Shown: positions 10,836 through 22,944 of the stretch, piece after piece
How the letters are laid out: each line of letters begins with the position of its first letter
Numbering within the stretch: the stretch's first letter is position 1
Assembly: GCA_022497145.1 (NCBI GenBank)
Contig: MU386044.1
Coordinates: 1-34,518, forward strand
Direction: 5' to 3'
From: Rostrohypoxylon terebratum
Lineage: Eukaryota; Ascomycota; Sordariomycetes; Xylariales; Hypoxylaceae
Length of the DNA stretch: 34,518 nt
Position numbers and translations under genes: made by a program
Notes under the pieces: model-generated
What the model was told of the DNA's origin: nothing
Database searches by the model: none
The model's input: only the letters and a program-made list of their open reading frames with translations

Positions 10836-11489
10836 ATAGATACCCCCTTCTCAATCTACTCATGCATATTAGGTAATTGTATCTGACCTTCATGCCATAT
10901 GTCATAACTATTCTAGCTTGGAATGCTACGTCATTTTCGACCCCGACAAGGGCAATATTATGAGTGCCTAGCTACTCGAGCTACTCGGGTTGAACATCAA
11001 CCGAGAACATCAACCGAGTGCGCTAAAGATATATTTGCATAATTTGCTCCTAGTTCTCGGACAATATATTAGGTATGTGTATCTTGTTGTTTCTACTAAA
11101 CGAATGTCACTGTAGTAGGTTAGGTCTTCATTCCGTGTGATGATTTGCGTCATGCCAGGACCTTCCCCGCATTCAAACCTCCAACCTCCAACCTCCGAAC
11201 TTTGAGAGGAATATGGTAGCTCGTCGGCTCCCATCAATTTCTCTTTCTAATCTCAACTTTATCAAATTTAATGATAATGAAGATTTAATTGACATCGGAC
11301 AGAATATTATGTGTTTGTTATCTTTCTTGCATCCTACGTTTGAATCGACGCGTCCTTAGAATCGGATCGTTTCCCGACATCTACGCCCTCCCTCGACACC
11401 TATACCCACATCATTGGCTAAACGACCTCAGTCTAGCAGGTGTCAGTAGTGATGGTAGGTAGTGAGAGACCCGTCGTCCGAGGCTGCCA

Positions 11490-11497
11490 TATATAAT
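11490..11497 (+). promoter_or_regulatory. TATA box of the beta-galactosidase gene
   Basis: TATATAAT ends two bases before the ATG at 11500. That ATG would therefore lie upstream of the mRNA start, and the true start codon should be 11572 or 11578. Confidence 0.55.
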
Positions 11498-11571
11498 AGA
11501 TGGCATTTTCAAGTAATTCTTGTTCCTCGAGAGAATTATCGCGAAATTTCAGTCTTCCTCACTTCCCACCT

Positions 11572-14500
11572 ATGGCCATGTCTTCAGTCCAAACCCATCC
11601 GAAATCTCAGCCAGACTGGAACAATCTCAACGTCCTCCACAGAAATACACTTCCCGCTCGAGCCAACTTTTATGTGTATGAAAGCCAAGAAGACGCCTTG
11701 AACTACAATGTCCCCAAGTCCAACATATACTGTCTATCAGGTACTTGGAAATTCAGCCTCGCCACCAATCCATTCGAAGCTCCTGAAGGGTTTGAAGACC
11801 CGAACTTTCATGCAGATGGATGGGGCGATATACCCGTACCGGGAATGTGGCAATTGAATGGCTACGGAAAGGGGCCCCATTACACCAATGTCAATTTCCC
11901 AATCCCTGTAGATCCTCCCAACGTCCCATTCGAAGACAATGAGACCGGATCGTATATCAGGAAGTTTTCTGTCCCTGATTCCATGATAAAATCACAGATT
12001 CGGCTGCGGTTTGAGGGCGTGGACTCTGCATTTCACGTATGGGTGAATGGGAGAGAGGTTGGGTATCACCAGGGGTCTCGGAATCCCTGCGAATTCGACA
12101 TCACCGACATAGTCGACAAGGAAGGTGAAAATACACTTGCAGTTCGGGTTTATAGGTATTGTGACGGCACTTATATCGAAGATCAAGTCAGTATCTTCAT
12201 GCCCCTAACCCTTCATGACACCCCTACGAATCCATAGCTGAACTGTCCGTCCCGCCCTGTAGGACCAGTGGAGAATGAGCGGAATGTAGGTAGGGCCATT
12301 CACCTGTGATTCCTAGCACCATCTGATCGTGCTGATAGTTATCGAGACGTTTATCTGCTTGGCTTCCCAGCCGGCTTTCGCGTTGAGGATCTATTCACAC
12401 AGGTTAAGTTCGATGACCAATACATCGATGCGTTCCTCAATGTTCGGGTTGACACATTTGGCTCCGGTAGGGTCCGGGTCGACCTCTTTAACACGGAAAT
12501 CAACGAAGTTCACGCTACAGACTTTGCCGAAGTTACTGGTGGAGCAAGCACTGAGTTCTCCCTGAAGTTATACGAGCCAGTCAAATGGACAGCAGAATCA
12601 CCGAACTTATATCACCTTGTTGTCGTCCTGGAAGGCGACAATCATCAGCGTACCTACGTCACCCAACGGGTGGGTTTCCGCCAGGTCGAGATGAAAGACG
12701 GGCTAATAAAAGTAAATGGTCGACGAATTGTCCTTAAAGGGGCAAATCGACATGAACATCACCCTAAGTTTGGACGGGCTGTTCCGTACGAATTCATGAA
12801 ACAAGATCTATTACTCATGAAGAGGCATAACATCAATGCCATTAGAACTTCGCATCAGCCAAGCGATACTCGACTCTATGATCTTGCAGATGAATTAGGC
12901 GTATGTTCCCATGATATGTTACCTACCTAGCTTCAATATCGTGCGCTGCTAATGGATATAGTTCTACGTTATGGATGAAGCTGATCTTGAGTGTCACGGA
13001 TTTGAGTCTATCTGTGAGTCTAGTGCCTTCATGTCTACGACCATACGGACCATACCCCTAATCCAGCCCTAGGTGATGCGGCTCTCTCTCCTGCGGAGAG
13101 AGCTCTTCCATTTCGCGAGCGACAGCTCCTAACACGGAACAGTGCAGCCAAGTGGACATCCGATAACCCAGCTTGGGAGGAGGCCTATGTGGACCGCGCC
13201 AAGCAACTGGTCCGTCGCGACCAACTTCACCCTTCGGTAATTCTTTGGTCTCTTGGAAACGAGGCATTCTTCGGCTGTAATCACAAGGCGATGTATAACT
13301 GGATTAAGTCATACGACAATAGCCGCCCCATTCATTACGAGGCCGATATATATGCCGAGACCATGGACATGTACTCAATGATGTATCCGCCGGTAGAGAC
13401 CATAGTCAATTTTGCCCAGGATAGTTCCAAGACCAAGCCGTTGGTACTATGCGAGTTTATACACGCAATGGGTAACGGTCCAGGCAACATCAAGGAGTAC
13501 ATCGATGCATTCTACGAGTACCCGAAGATTCAAGGCGGTTTTGTTTGGGAATGGGCAAACCATGGTCTCATAACCAAGGATAAAGAAACCGGTGAGGAGT
13601 TCTATGCGTATGGCGGCGACTTCGGCGATATCCCGAACGATAGTAACTTCGTCATGGATGGGGTGCTTCATTCCGACCATACTCCAACCCCTGGACTTAT
13701 CGAGTATAAAAAGGGACTAGAGCCAATCAAGGTCATCTCTTCTACATCTGAAGTCGCTATCATTGTAAATCGATACGATTTCAATACTCTCGACCATGTA
13801 GAATGCAATTACATGATCCTAGATGAAGGTCAGGCAATATCTTGCGGTTCGATTGAAGTTCCCTCTGCCATAAAACCTGGACAGACAGCCGAACTAAGAC
13901 TTCCTTCAACCTCCGCAAAATTATTTGGGGAAGCAATACTGCAACTATCTTTCCGCCAAAAGACCGAGACTCTCGCCTTTCCGGCTGGGTTTGAGATCGC
14001 CTTCGAAGAAATCCCCCTTAATACCTGGTCACCTCTCAACACCCAGCCCGAGTCCCAGAGTAAATTAGCCGTTAGTGAAACCCCAGTACTAATGACAATT
14101 ACCTCCCAGACTACAACATGGAAGTTCTCCCATGTAATTGGTAGATTGCGTTCACTTATGAAGAACTCCGCCGAGTTTCTCGCCTCGAGCCCCGAGTTCA
14201 CTGCGTACCGCGCCCCCACTGACAATGACGCCCCACAAGATGGTGCGGATTGGAAAAATAGATTGCTGTATCTTGCTAAAGTATTTACGCGCAAGTGTAC
14301 CTGGGGTATTGCGGAAAACGGAAGCGTGTTTGTGGTGCGGGTAGAGCAGCGATTCGCACCTCCTACTCTTTCTTGGTCGGTCAACCTGGACGTTACGTAT
14401 ACGTTCTCGGCCTCAGGTGTGCTCGTGATTCGTGTAAAGGGGACGCCAATGGGGGAAAACTTGCCCCGCACGTTGCCGCGCATCGGACTCGGGTTCGAAT

Positions 14501-14976
14501 TACCGGGGTCTTGGGCTGGAGGAAACGGGAACACCACACCGGCGGTGACATGGTACGGTCGCGGACCTGGGGAGAGTTATAGGGACAAAAAGCTCTCGCA
14601 GCGTGTTGGTCTTTATGAAGTTGCCGCCGTGGATGAGCTTCGGACCGAATACGAATTTCCGCAAGAAAGTGGCAATAGGACTGACACACGGTGGGTTAAG
14701 TTCACGGATGATTGTGGCGAATCGGTGACCGCGCGGTTCTTGTCTTCCGATAATGGAGAGAGGAAATTGTTCGATTTCAATGCTTCGCATTATCGCACTT
14801 ACGATGTGGAAGCGGCGAAGCATCCGTATGAACTAAGGAAGAAGAATACTGATAATGTGGTATTGAGGCTCGACGCGCAGCATCACGGGTTAGGGAGCGG
14901 TTCGTGTGGACCGAGAACCAGAGACGAGTACGCGTTACTCACAGAGAGTTTCGAATTCGAGGTTCTTTTAGAGTGA
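11572..14976 (+). CDS. GH2 beta-galactosidase (LacZ type), five exons
   Basis: Exons are 11572-12186, 12263-12285, 12339-12900, 12962-13013 and 13073-14976, giving 1051 residues, the usual length for LacZ-type enzymes. It hydrolyses terminal beta-galactosides such as lactose. Landmarks: the sugar-binding domain start (TWKFSLATNPFEAPEGF), DGTYIEDQ-DQWRMSGIYRDVYL built across exons 1-3, GANRHEHHPKFGRAVP, DEADLECHGFE, the acid/base glutamate E481 in WSLGNEAFFG, the nucleophile E545 in LVLCEFIHAMGNGPGN, and a complete C-terminal beta-sandwich domain ending EFEVLLE. There is no signal peptide, so it is expected to be intracellular. The stop at 12235-12237 lies inside intron 1 and is not a truncation. 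Start 11572 is chosen because the TATA box sits just before the upstream ATG at 11500; 11578 is equally possible. All junctions keep frame and the gene looks intact. Confidence 0.93.
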
Positions 14977-15715
14977 ATTTCGGCATCGGTATCGTGTCTT
15001 ATTGAAATTGAGGAAGTTATCCCAAGGTCATGGCAAATACAGCAAAGGCCGCGGAGTGTCAGCTTATACACCACAATTGCCACCCCCTATTTTTGTCTGC
15101 ACCCCGATGTGTGGCCCAAGCCTATAGATTGGTCAGGGCTACTGAGACTTACTCTTTTCAAAGAGGAATTTTTAAATTAGAAAAGATTGACGCTGACCTG
15201 ATTACTAAGTAGTGACCGGTATAGATGCCTATCGAAGGGTATGAGTCAATGGCGTTGTTTTGCCTCGAGATCGCCTAACGAATCCACACGACCTCAGAAT
15301 CGTCAGGTGTGCCACTAACCAACATTTAGCCAATGAAGTCCCCGAAGTTGATACAATTCGAGTCTTGGCCCGAATTCCCAGCATATCGCAGCAATAAACC
15401 TAAGTCCGGGAATGGGAACCTGTTACACCTATGGCGGCGCTGCGCCTATGACATGATATTAATCTGAAAAGAAAGTAGGTATTTAACACGAGTGTGGGCT
15501 CGCATAACTATGCCTAACCTTTCCCCCTGATCTCATTACTAAACTCGGTACCTACCTACATATACCGGCCTGTCGATACCTATTATTCGGTATACGGCCA
15601 TGCTTTTTGCCTGACAATTTATTAAGCGCGAAGTACCCAAGCGTTACGATGGCATGCTTTTTCTTGAATAGTCTAGGACTCTAGCTTCGATCCATTTGTA
15701 CACGTTCTGATAAAG
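14977..15715. other. Intergenic region
   Basis: Contains the 3' region of the beta-galactosidase gene and the promoter of the zinc-finger gene. A 60-codon open frame at 15030-15212 shows no recognisable features and I do not support it. TACCTACCTA motifs occur near 15550. Confidence 0.5.
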
Positions 15716-16630
15716 ATGGAGAATCATGGTTTCAGAAACCTCTACAATGAACTGGAACCGTCCCCATTTGTTTCGGGCATGAGTCAACGAATTGAGACCA
15801 CCCAATTTGAGACACCTCCTGATTACGGCTCAATGCAGCTGGAATCGCCTTCGGCTTATCTATATCCACCTCAGCTACCACTAGGACAACCAACGACGGG
15901 AAATTTCAATCCAGGTTAGTGTATGAATACCAGTTGATGTAAGAACTCGCTGACGTATTCTTTCAACTCAGACTTATCGTCGCTGGACAACGCGCCTGTT
16001 ACACATTCCGAACCAGACGACCCGTTCACCAACGCAAGACAGTCGAAGAATACGGTACACACGCAAGACAATGGATCTAGTTTATGGGCGTGCCCATTCG
16101 CTAAGATGGATCCCATGTCGTACAGTTCGTGTAATCGATACAATTTGAAAGACATCACGAGAGTCAAGCAGCATTTGGATCGCGTCCACGAGAGGCCACA
16201 CTTCTGCCCGGTTTGTTGGACCAAATTCCGGCTAGAGGAAGAATACCAATACCACATTCGAGAGAGGAAGTGCTCGGTAAGACCAGAGGTGGCTATCGAG
16301 GGTGTGACCTCGGAGCAGAAAAAACTACTCAAATGTCGCTCCGATACGCGGCTCTCCAAGCGGGAACAATGGTACGCAATATACAGGATATTATTTCCCG
16401 ATAAGCCACAACCAACTAGTCCGTATGCTGGAAGTGGCTTATCCGGCGAGTTATTGTCGGTCTATAAGTTTGCAAAGACAGAGGGACACGGAATCATGGA
16501 ACGGAAGGCTTTACAAGATCTTCCGTGGACGTTGATCCCCCAGCAAAACGAGGTGTTCAACTTCGTAGGACACCTATACAGAGAGGTAATAGAAGAGGTT
16601 TTCCAATCTTATAACAGAGCCAGATTTTAA
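15716..16630 (+). CDS. Fungal zinc-finger protein with two atypical fingers
   Basis: Two exons (15716-15914 and 15972-16630) joined by a 57-nt GTTAGT...CAG intron, giving 285 residues. The N-terminal ~100 residues are polar and Pro/Ser-rich. Finger 1 is stretched: C107 and C120 with H134 and H139 (spacing C-x12-C-x13-H-x4-H, inside WACPFAKMDP...VKQHLDRVH). Finger 2 follows at once: C145, C148, H161 and C167 (C-x2-C-x12-H-x5-C, starting FCPVCWTKF). This pairing recurs in many small uncharacterised Pezizomycotina proteins. The C-terminal part, including SKREQWYAIYRILFPDKP, is predicted helical. It is possibly a nucleic-acid-binding or regulatory protein, but no target can be inferred. Confidence 0.82.
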
Positions 16631-19600
16631 GAAGAAGACATAGAACCACCCCGAGAATACACGACTCATTGAAGTCTGGTTGCCATGAGACATCGTATAC
16701 TACCCTGAAGTAGAAAATTACGTGAGCACATCACGTGCGCAACGAAGTCATCGTCAGGTAACTTGCTATGACTGATTTTTCTCAGTTGTTTCTCTATAAA
16801 TGCCTCTAGATGTATCTATCGGATAGGTAGGTATTTGCCCTTGGTGCTTTAGTACGACACTAGGTACTTAGGTAGGTAGGTAGTAACGCAGGTTGTTGCC
16901 CCGGTCACGGTTTTCCTTTTTACAACGTACTTCCGCTTGGTCTATATTCCCCCGACCAATCACTTCCCTAGGGGCAGTCTCAACGAGGTAATAGTGGTAG
17001 GTCCACTAAATTCTTAGTGGGTAACTGCTGTGTCAGCGCTAGAAAATAGCCCGTGCCCCGAGCTTGCTTAATCGGTCATTCATGATATAATGAATCAAAA
17101 TTTGATTACGCAAAACCCGTTGTCACTAGTCTTTTCTAACCCTAAAAATGCGTGCCTAGAATAACACCCAGATAGGCAGGTTGGACGAAAACGGTGGAAC
17201 GTTGAAAAGTCCTTTCATGGACCTCTTTTGCGCTGGTTCTATCCTAGTGATCGCAAGGCAGTTCATTTGTGGGTGGGTGAGTCAGACAGACCTTCCACCA
17301 AACTCCTCGAGGTAAAATTGATCAAGTCACTTATCTAGAGTATACCTAATCATCATTTTCCTAGGTAGGTATTAGCAGTTAAACTTCGCAACAGCACCTC
17401 GAGAACTTTTTTACAGCCCTAAGTGTAAGGGTCCAAAGCGATAGCAAAGTATACGATAGGATAGTGGATATCCCATGAGTATCTAATACCTGCTAGGTAC
17501 GTATTATACCTAGAGGGGATATATAATCGTACGAGTATGCGACCGGTGGATGGATTATTAGCATGATGGCTGAGAAAGATCGGCATTGTCAAAGTTGTGG
17601 TAATTTGATAGTCGAGGAACGGTTTCTGGTTGGCGCCCCTTAACAAAGTGGATGACATCTTGTAGTACAATGAAGGCTGAGCTACCTCGACCGGATTCCT
17701 TCCTATTCGTTGCCTAGACTTTTGTCAGATCGTTAAAACAAGCTATTGCCACTGCATATAGAAAAGGAATCTGTCCCCGAATCCGTATTTCTTAAAATAT
17801 TACCCGTAGTTTGTGTAGCATAGATGAGAATTTTCTAGGTCTCACCTACCCACTTATACTATTCTCGAATAGCAGCGTTCTTATGATATATTATCGTTAA
17901 TTTGTAACGGTCTAAGATGCAACACAAAATCCTGACAATATATCTCAAGATAGCAATACCCTTATTTAGCGGCATTGCTACCAATCATGAAGACAGTAAA
18001 GTATGAATCAAGTCCCCGATGAGATGTGTTACGGATATTTCTTTTATTAGGAACACCTTAGCATCAAGAGTCGTCATTTTGTAACACGTCGATTATAGCC
18101 GAACGTCAGCAGCACTCATAGATTACATTGGCATAATTGTAACAGCAGCACCGGTGTAAGATCACGCACTGGGGATGTATCTTATCTTCTATATCTCGGG
18201 TCTCACTCACTGGACCCGGTGGATAATATTGTCCCTATTTCTCCGAAGTCAACTTCCAATAGATACGGTATCCCGCGTTTACATTTGCCAGGAGAGTCTT
18301 CGCGGGATATGGTACAAGATACGTAATACTAACCTAAGCCCCAGCTTTAAACCCTCGACAGCTATTGGAGAGAACAGGTATGAGGCTGAGAAGGTTTCGT
18401 CCTGGCTCGCCTCAAGTACCTGGACACTTACCTATACGACTGTTGTGACACTTTGTCTGAGATGGAAGATGATTCATCAGAAATGCATCAGATTACTCAC
18501 ACAAATCATGCATTTGACGATCTTGGACTTGGAGCTTTCCAGTGTATCAACTCTCCGTATCTTGACGCCGATTGGTCATTCATCCGCGCATTGACTGGCT
18601 GTAGTCCAGTTGCGGCCTGGCTTACTCGCAACAAATTGCTGATTTTACTTCGAGTCGTGATCGCCTGTCCACCAACATGGTTTCTTTTTCAGGGTCATTG
18701 ACCTTGATCCCAGGATCTTGGTGGATCAAGCGCGACCTTCCGATCCACACGGGAGCAGAGGCAACAGTCTCACTTCTAATGACTATCAGTTCCGGCAATA
18801 ACCTGTTTCGTGAGATTTTCTCGGGGTTGGCTCTGTTGTATGCCCGAGAGTTCATTGGATGGCCGCGGCCCGCGGTTTCATAACGGCTGTATCACCTGGC
18901 TGGCTTACCCACGGGAACCCAACAGATTTAAGGCTTCCATGACAATCGGGTACTCATTCTGATATGTTACATCCCCTTCCGAAGAGGGACTATAGGTACA
19001 TCTGCCTAACCCACAGAACGGCGGTCATTTTTCTCGTACTTGTGGTGTAACTTTCTAGAAGGCGCTGGCACATCATGCGACACATTCGCTTGGCTTGAGC
19101 ATAGCTTTATTAGAGAATTATTTCCTCGTATCCGCAAGCCACTGTCAATATCACACCAATGACCCTTTATGTGAACGGTAATATTGACATCTGTGATTTT
19201 AGCTGTTCATCCAAGGATTTCTGAAGGTATGATTCTAAGTATCAGAAATTCAAAATGAAGTAAACCAAGAACAGATTGTGGGTGATCGTAGTCATCTCTC
19301 GCATGAGTGGAGTATAGGTAGCTTCCACTCGATAACCCTATATTCATCTCGGTAATTCTCCGTCGAGAGCAACTTGCTTATTAGCGGCTATACTATCTAC
19401 TAGGCTTTGCGGCCAAAGCGAGGTATACCTAGTATCTCTATTTCGTGAAATGTCTAATCGCCGACGTAGTAAATACCTAGGTACCTAGTAGCTACCTAAG
19501 TAGGTAATAACTTGTTGATAAAATACAATTTTAACACTCAATACTAGGTACCTATTCTTTAGATTAGTCGCGTCAAAATTAAATGACCAAGATCTTACAT

Positions 19601-20888
19601 TAATACCCAAGTACTTAACTGAAGTACTAAATACCTGGTGGATTTTCATCAATCTTGATCTGTTATGCTACCATCGCTCTCAAGGAAAGTCTAGGAACAA
19701 ACCTCCTTGAAAATGTAGACCGAGCTGGGCATATAAACAAGCTGTGGTTTATAGCGTTGTCTTTTTTACTAATTATCAACCATATATCACCTTTTCTTCA
19801 AAAGCAATGCCACTGTATAAATATATAATAATCTATGCCTTTATCATTTACATAGTAGGTAGGTATGTGCTTGCCTTGATCTTCACGATCGCCCATATAA
19901 AAGTTACGGGGTATAACTAGTTGAGTAGTTGAGTCCTAAATATAGCAATTCGTCTTTCGTGACTTTTAAGATGCTTTATGATATTCTTTTACATGCCTTT
20001 CCAAGGGTGAAAAATCTGTACCACGGAGGAATTCGACTAGCGTCCACGGTTGTAGTTTCAAACCTTAGGTAATTTACTTTATGTTTCTTTTAATATTCAA
20101 TGACACTAAAAAGAGAACTGTTAAGTATCTAAAATATTTATGAAAGCATTTCCTCAGTTTTCTACATGTACTTATTTACAGAGTAAACTATCAATCAATA
20201 AATTATAATGGAAAGTCCTTAAGATCAATGATTGAAAATCCTAAGTAATAAATACCTAGGAACACCTGTTAAGCTTATACTGACGTTAGTATCTTACCAA
20301 CATATTGTAAATCAAAGTCTAACAAATCACTAGAAACCGGCCGAGTTACATATACCTAACATCAAGAGTACGAAAGCAGTTGAAAATCGATCAACAATGG
20401 ATTTTACAATGGATTTTACAACTTACATACCCGCCCATTGCGCATCAGAAGAATAAGAACTTGTCTTCGAGGAATTAACAATTTCATTATCTTTGTCCGG
20501 TAATCTATTATCCAGGGGTAGTTTAGGTACAACGCAGGATTGCACTTGGACCCTATTTCTTTCCACACGCCTGTGAAGTTAGGTCAGCATCTTATTTACA
20601 TAGGTGAAGCCATGGAGGCATATCGATTTGATCCTTGAATGGTCCGCATAATCAGGGTGGGTCGTTTTAGGAATGATAGTGCCATAGGACTTGTAGATCG
20701 TTGGATATACAGAGACTGCGCCTTCTAACGCTCCAACAGACACATAATGTCTCCGCAGATCGACAATGCTCTTACTGCAGTAAGCTGAAAAGAACCACCT
20801 ACAATATCCAACACTTCATTGCGAATCCGAACTTACCATCTAATTTCTCTCTATACTCACTTTTGGTGCCTTCGGAAACAAGATCAAG
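16631..20888. other. 4.2-kb gene-poor AT-rich region
   Basis: No gene I can support. It is rich in TAGGTA/TACCTA motifs (16861-16883, 17360-17373, 19474-19507, 19543-19554), has a 12-nt tandem duplication ACAATGGATTTT at 20394-20417, and holds one coding-like but unrecognised stretch at about 18400-18883 (separate entry). The final ~200 bases carry the promoter of the gene at 20889; an open frame at 20701-20961 overlaps its start and is not supported. Confidence 0.5.
18400..18883 (+). other. Unrecognised coding-like stretch, possibly a gene remnant
   Basis: Two overlapping open frames have protein-like composition. One runs across about 18400-18640 (YLDTYLYDCCDTLSEMEDD ... YLDADWSFIRALTGC). 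The second, in another frame, runs from about 18604 to 18883 (GLAYSQQIADFTSSRDRLS ... SGSLTLIPGSWWIKRDLP). A TGTAG at 18599-18603 could act as a splice acceptor between them, but no matching donor was found, so a frameshift in a decaying gene is equally possible. I recognise no domain. Confidence 0.2.
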
Positions 20889-21583
20889 ATGGATGTCCTT
20901 TTACAAACTCCTATGCCACCGGTTAACATGCTCAGCGGTTTTGTATCCGAGAATGAAATGACATTCACTGTCCATTGTCATGACGATTACTTCAGGAACG
21001 TAACGGCTTCTGATAGCGCCGGGAAACCCCTATTTCGCGTGGAAGGAGCAAAGTTCGGTACCTCGTGGAGCTGGCGGCGAAGAGTCTGGGAAAGTTCTAG
21101 CGACCGACATTTATTCGACTTCCGTCATAACAGCTTCGATATCAAGAATGGATGGGTCGTGGAGAGTCCTGACGGTCGAAAGCTCTGCTCGCTCGTGCAT
21201 AAGTCTCAAGTTACCAGGGACCACTCGTGCATCAACGCTACAGTCTGTACTGAAGCAGGCGAACAAGTTCTGGTAGTCATGAGACACAAAGATCACGAGG
21301 CCCTCGTAACAACTATTAATGTTGGAGACACAACCATTGCGGCCATCTACAAGATAAATAATATCAGTAACATCAAGTACAACCCCGCGACAGGTTTAAG
21401 AAAAAGAAGTGAAAGTGAGAGTTTCTGGGAGATCCGGGTAGCTTCGGGAGTAGACTTGAGTTTTGTGAGTTCTCATATGGCTTCATTTCTATTCAGATGA
21501 TTGGATATATGTTTCTAATGCTGTAGCAGCTCATGGCTCTAGTATTGTGTCGTGTGGAGATGGGACACGTGTGGAAGCAGTGA
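20889..21583 (+). CDS. LURP-one-related (LOR)/tubby C-terminal-like protein
   Basis: Exons 20889-21464 and 21530-21583 give 209 residues. The body shows the LOR beta-barrel pattern: strand-rich repeats with GKPLFRVEGAKFGTSWSWRRRVW, a phospholipid-scramblase/tubby-like fold. The fungal family signature at the end, FWEIRVASGVDLSF-LMALVLCRVEMGHVW, is completed only by splicing the GTGAGT...TAGCAG intron. Without splicing the frame would end at 21500 in unrelated residues. No signal peptide or membrane segment is seen. Plant LOR proteins are linked to defence, but the fungal function is unknown. The acceptor is a tandem TAGCAG, so an isoform with one extra Gln is possible. Confidence 0.85.
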
Positions 21584-22497
21584 GAGGATCGGTGGATCGT
21601 TCTGATCGTTTTGAAAATGGGCTCGTGGCGTCTTCGGTGGCTGGCGGGGCGGGGCTAGCCAATAGGTTTGGGGCTGAAACGGGATCCACCCAATCATCAA
21701 TGAGGAGCTCTTATCTGGCGTAACGCTAGCTAATCGAGAAGAAATTGAAACGACCTAAGGGCCAATCAACGCTACAGGGCTGCAGGGGTGTTCTACACAC
21801 CAATCGGCTAGTAAACTTAGGGCTATTGTGCAACCCAACAGCGTTGCCTCTTGTATTACTCGATCAAGTTGGCTGACTTCACACCGTTCCAATTACGTGA
21901 CAATAGATGGATCCCTTCGTAAACTTAAGGTATTACTAGTAAACACTATCAGCGGAACAACAATCCACATACTACTCCACACTTATTGCACTTCGTGAAC
22001 ACGCATTACACCCACGATGGCTTCAAATTTGGTTGATGACTAAAATTAAAAGTCGGCCAGTGTCACCAGTGTAATACTAGCGTGTACTAGTTGTTCCGAG
22101 CTCTGTTCAAGACCACCGTAAGCGGGTATCCCCTTTCCCCATGGGTTAATATTAACACTATCTTATAACATCTTCCGTGCCGCAAGTCAATGCTTATGTA
22201 CGATGCGACCAATTGCAATGCGACGGCGACTATTTTTGCTATCGCTTACATCATACAAGGAGATATGCTACACCGAAAGAGGACAATCCATAATAATCCA
22301 GCCTCCGATTCCGGTACGCAATTCTCTGGAGGGCTGTAGTTTTGTACGTATAAAGGTAGAAGATGTAAGACTTGCTAGGTTAGTTGCTTGCCAATTATCG
22401 AAAATCCAGTCCAAGTATCGACAGAATTAACATGACAAATCTTGACAACAACAACATTTCATACTTTACTAGTTAATGAACATCTTACTGAAATACA
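21584..22497. other. Intergenic region
   Basis: No gene seen. The left part is GC-richer (a GGCGGGGCGGGGCTAGCC block near 21640) and is presumably the 3' region of the LOR gene. The remainder is AT-rich. An open frame at 22203-22430 has no recognisable features. Confidence 0.5.
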
Positions 22498-22944
22498 ATG
22501 TCTCCCTCTCGAGAACAGCTCCTCAAAGTTACGAACCTCACCCTAGAGGCGCTCAACGACGTCACACCTGAGTCGCTGGTGAGATATCTTAGCCCCACTG
22601 CTCGTTGGCTGTTGAAACCCGACACTCTCGGGATACCACCACGAAGCAAGGCCGAACAGTCCAAATTTATTGGGACACTGCAGCCCATAATGCCAGCATT
22701 TCGAATCTTTCCGGTTCAAGGCCAAGAACCAATCATCGATGTGGTTGCTAGGAAGGCCACGATTTACCTCAAATCTCACTGTGAGACGAAAGCTGGGTTA
22801 TATCAAAACGAATACGTTTGGATCTTTACCTTCAATGAGGATGGTACCGAGATCGATGAAGTAATTGAATTTGTGGATAGCTTGTATTTGAATGAGTGGT
22901 TGCCTAAGTTGAAGCAGGCGGCTGAAGAGGCGGCGAAGAAGTAA
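22498..22944 (+). CDS. SnoaL/NTF2-like fold protein
   Basis: A single exon of 148 residues. It starts with an amphipathic helix (REQLLKVTNLTLEALNDV), followed by alternating strands (KATIYLKSHCET, NEYVWIFTFNEDGTEIDEV) and a C-terminal helix with KLKQAAEEAAKK. The order and the FNEDGTEIDEVIEFVDS strand are typical of small fungal SnoaL-like proteins of the NTF2 superfamily, a cone-shaped fold used by polyketide cyclases, dehydratases and many proteins of unknown role. No signal peptide. Isolated, with no biosynthetic cluster around it, so the substrate cannot be guessed. Confidence 0.82.
   Translation: MSPSREQLLKVTNLTLEALNDVTPESLVRYLSPTARWLLKPDTLGIPPRSKAEQSKFIGTLQPIMPAFRIFPVQGQEPIIDVVARKATIYLKSHCETKAGLYQNEYVWIFTFNEDGTEIDEVIEFVDSLYLNEWLPKLKQAAEEAAKK

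Larger units (their letters stand above)
10652..11571. other. Intergenic region with a TA microsatellite
   Basis: No gene seen. Contains a TA dinucleotide run (about 13 units) at 10810-10835 and small duplications such as CTACTCGAGCTACTCGGG near 10972 and AACATCAACCGAG twice near 10993. The right end holds the TATA box and leader of the beta-galactosidase gene. Confidence 0.55.

Noticed and set aside
11500..11571. Upstream start for the beta-galactosidase
   Set aside because: The ATG is two bases after the TATA box, so it should not be in the mRNA.
12187..12262. Apparent truncation of the beta-galactosidase by a stop at 12235
   Set aside because: GTCAGT...CTGTAG splicing followed by a micro-exon restores the conserved GH2 sequence in frame; the gene is intact.
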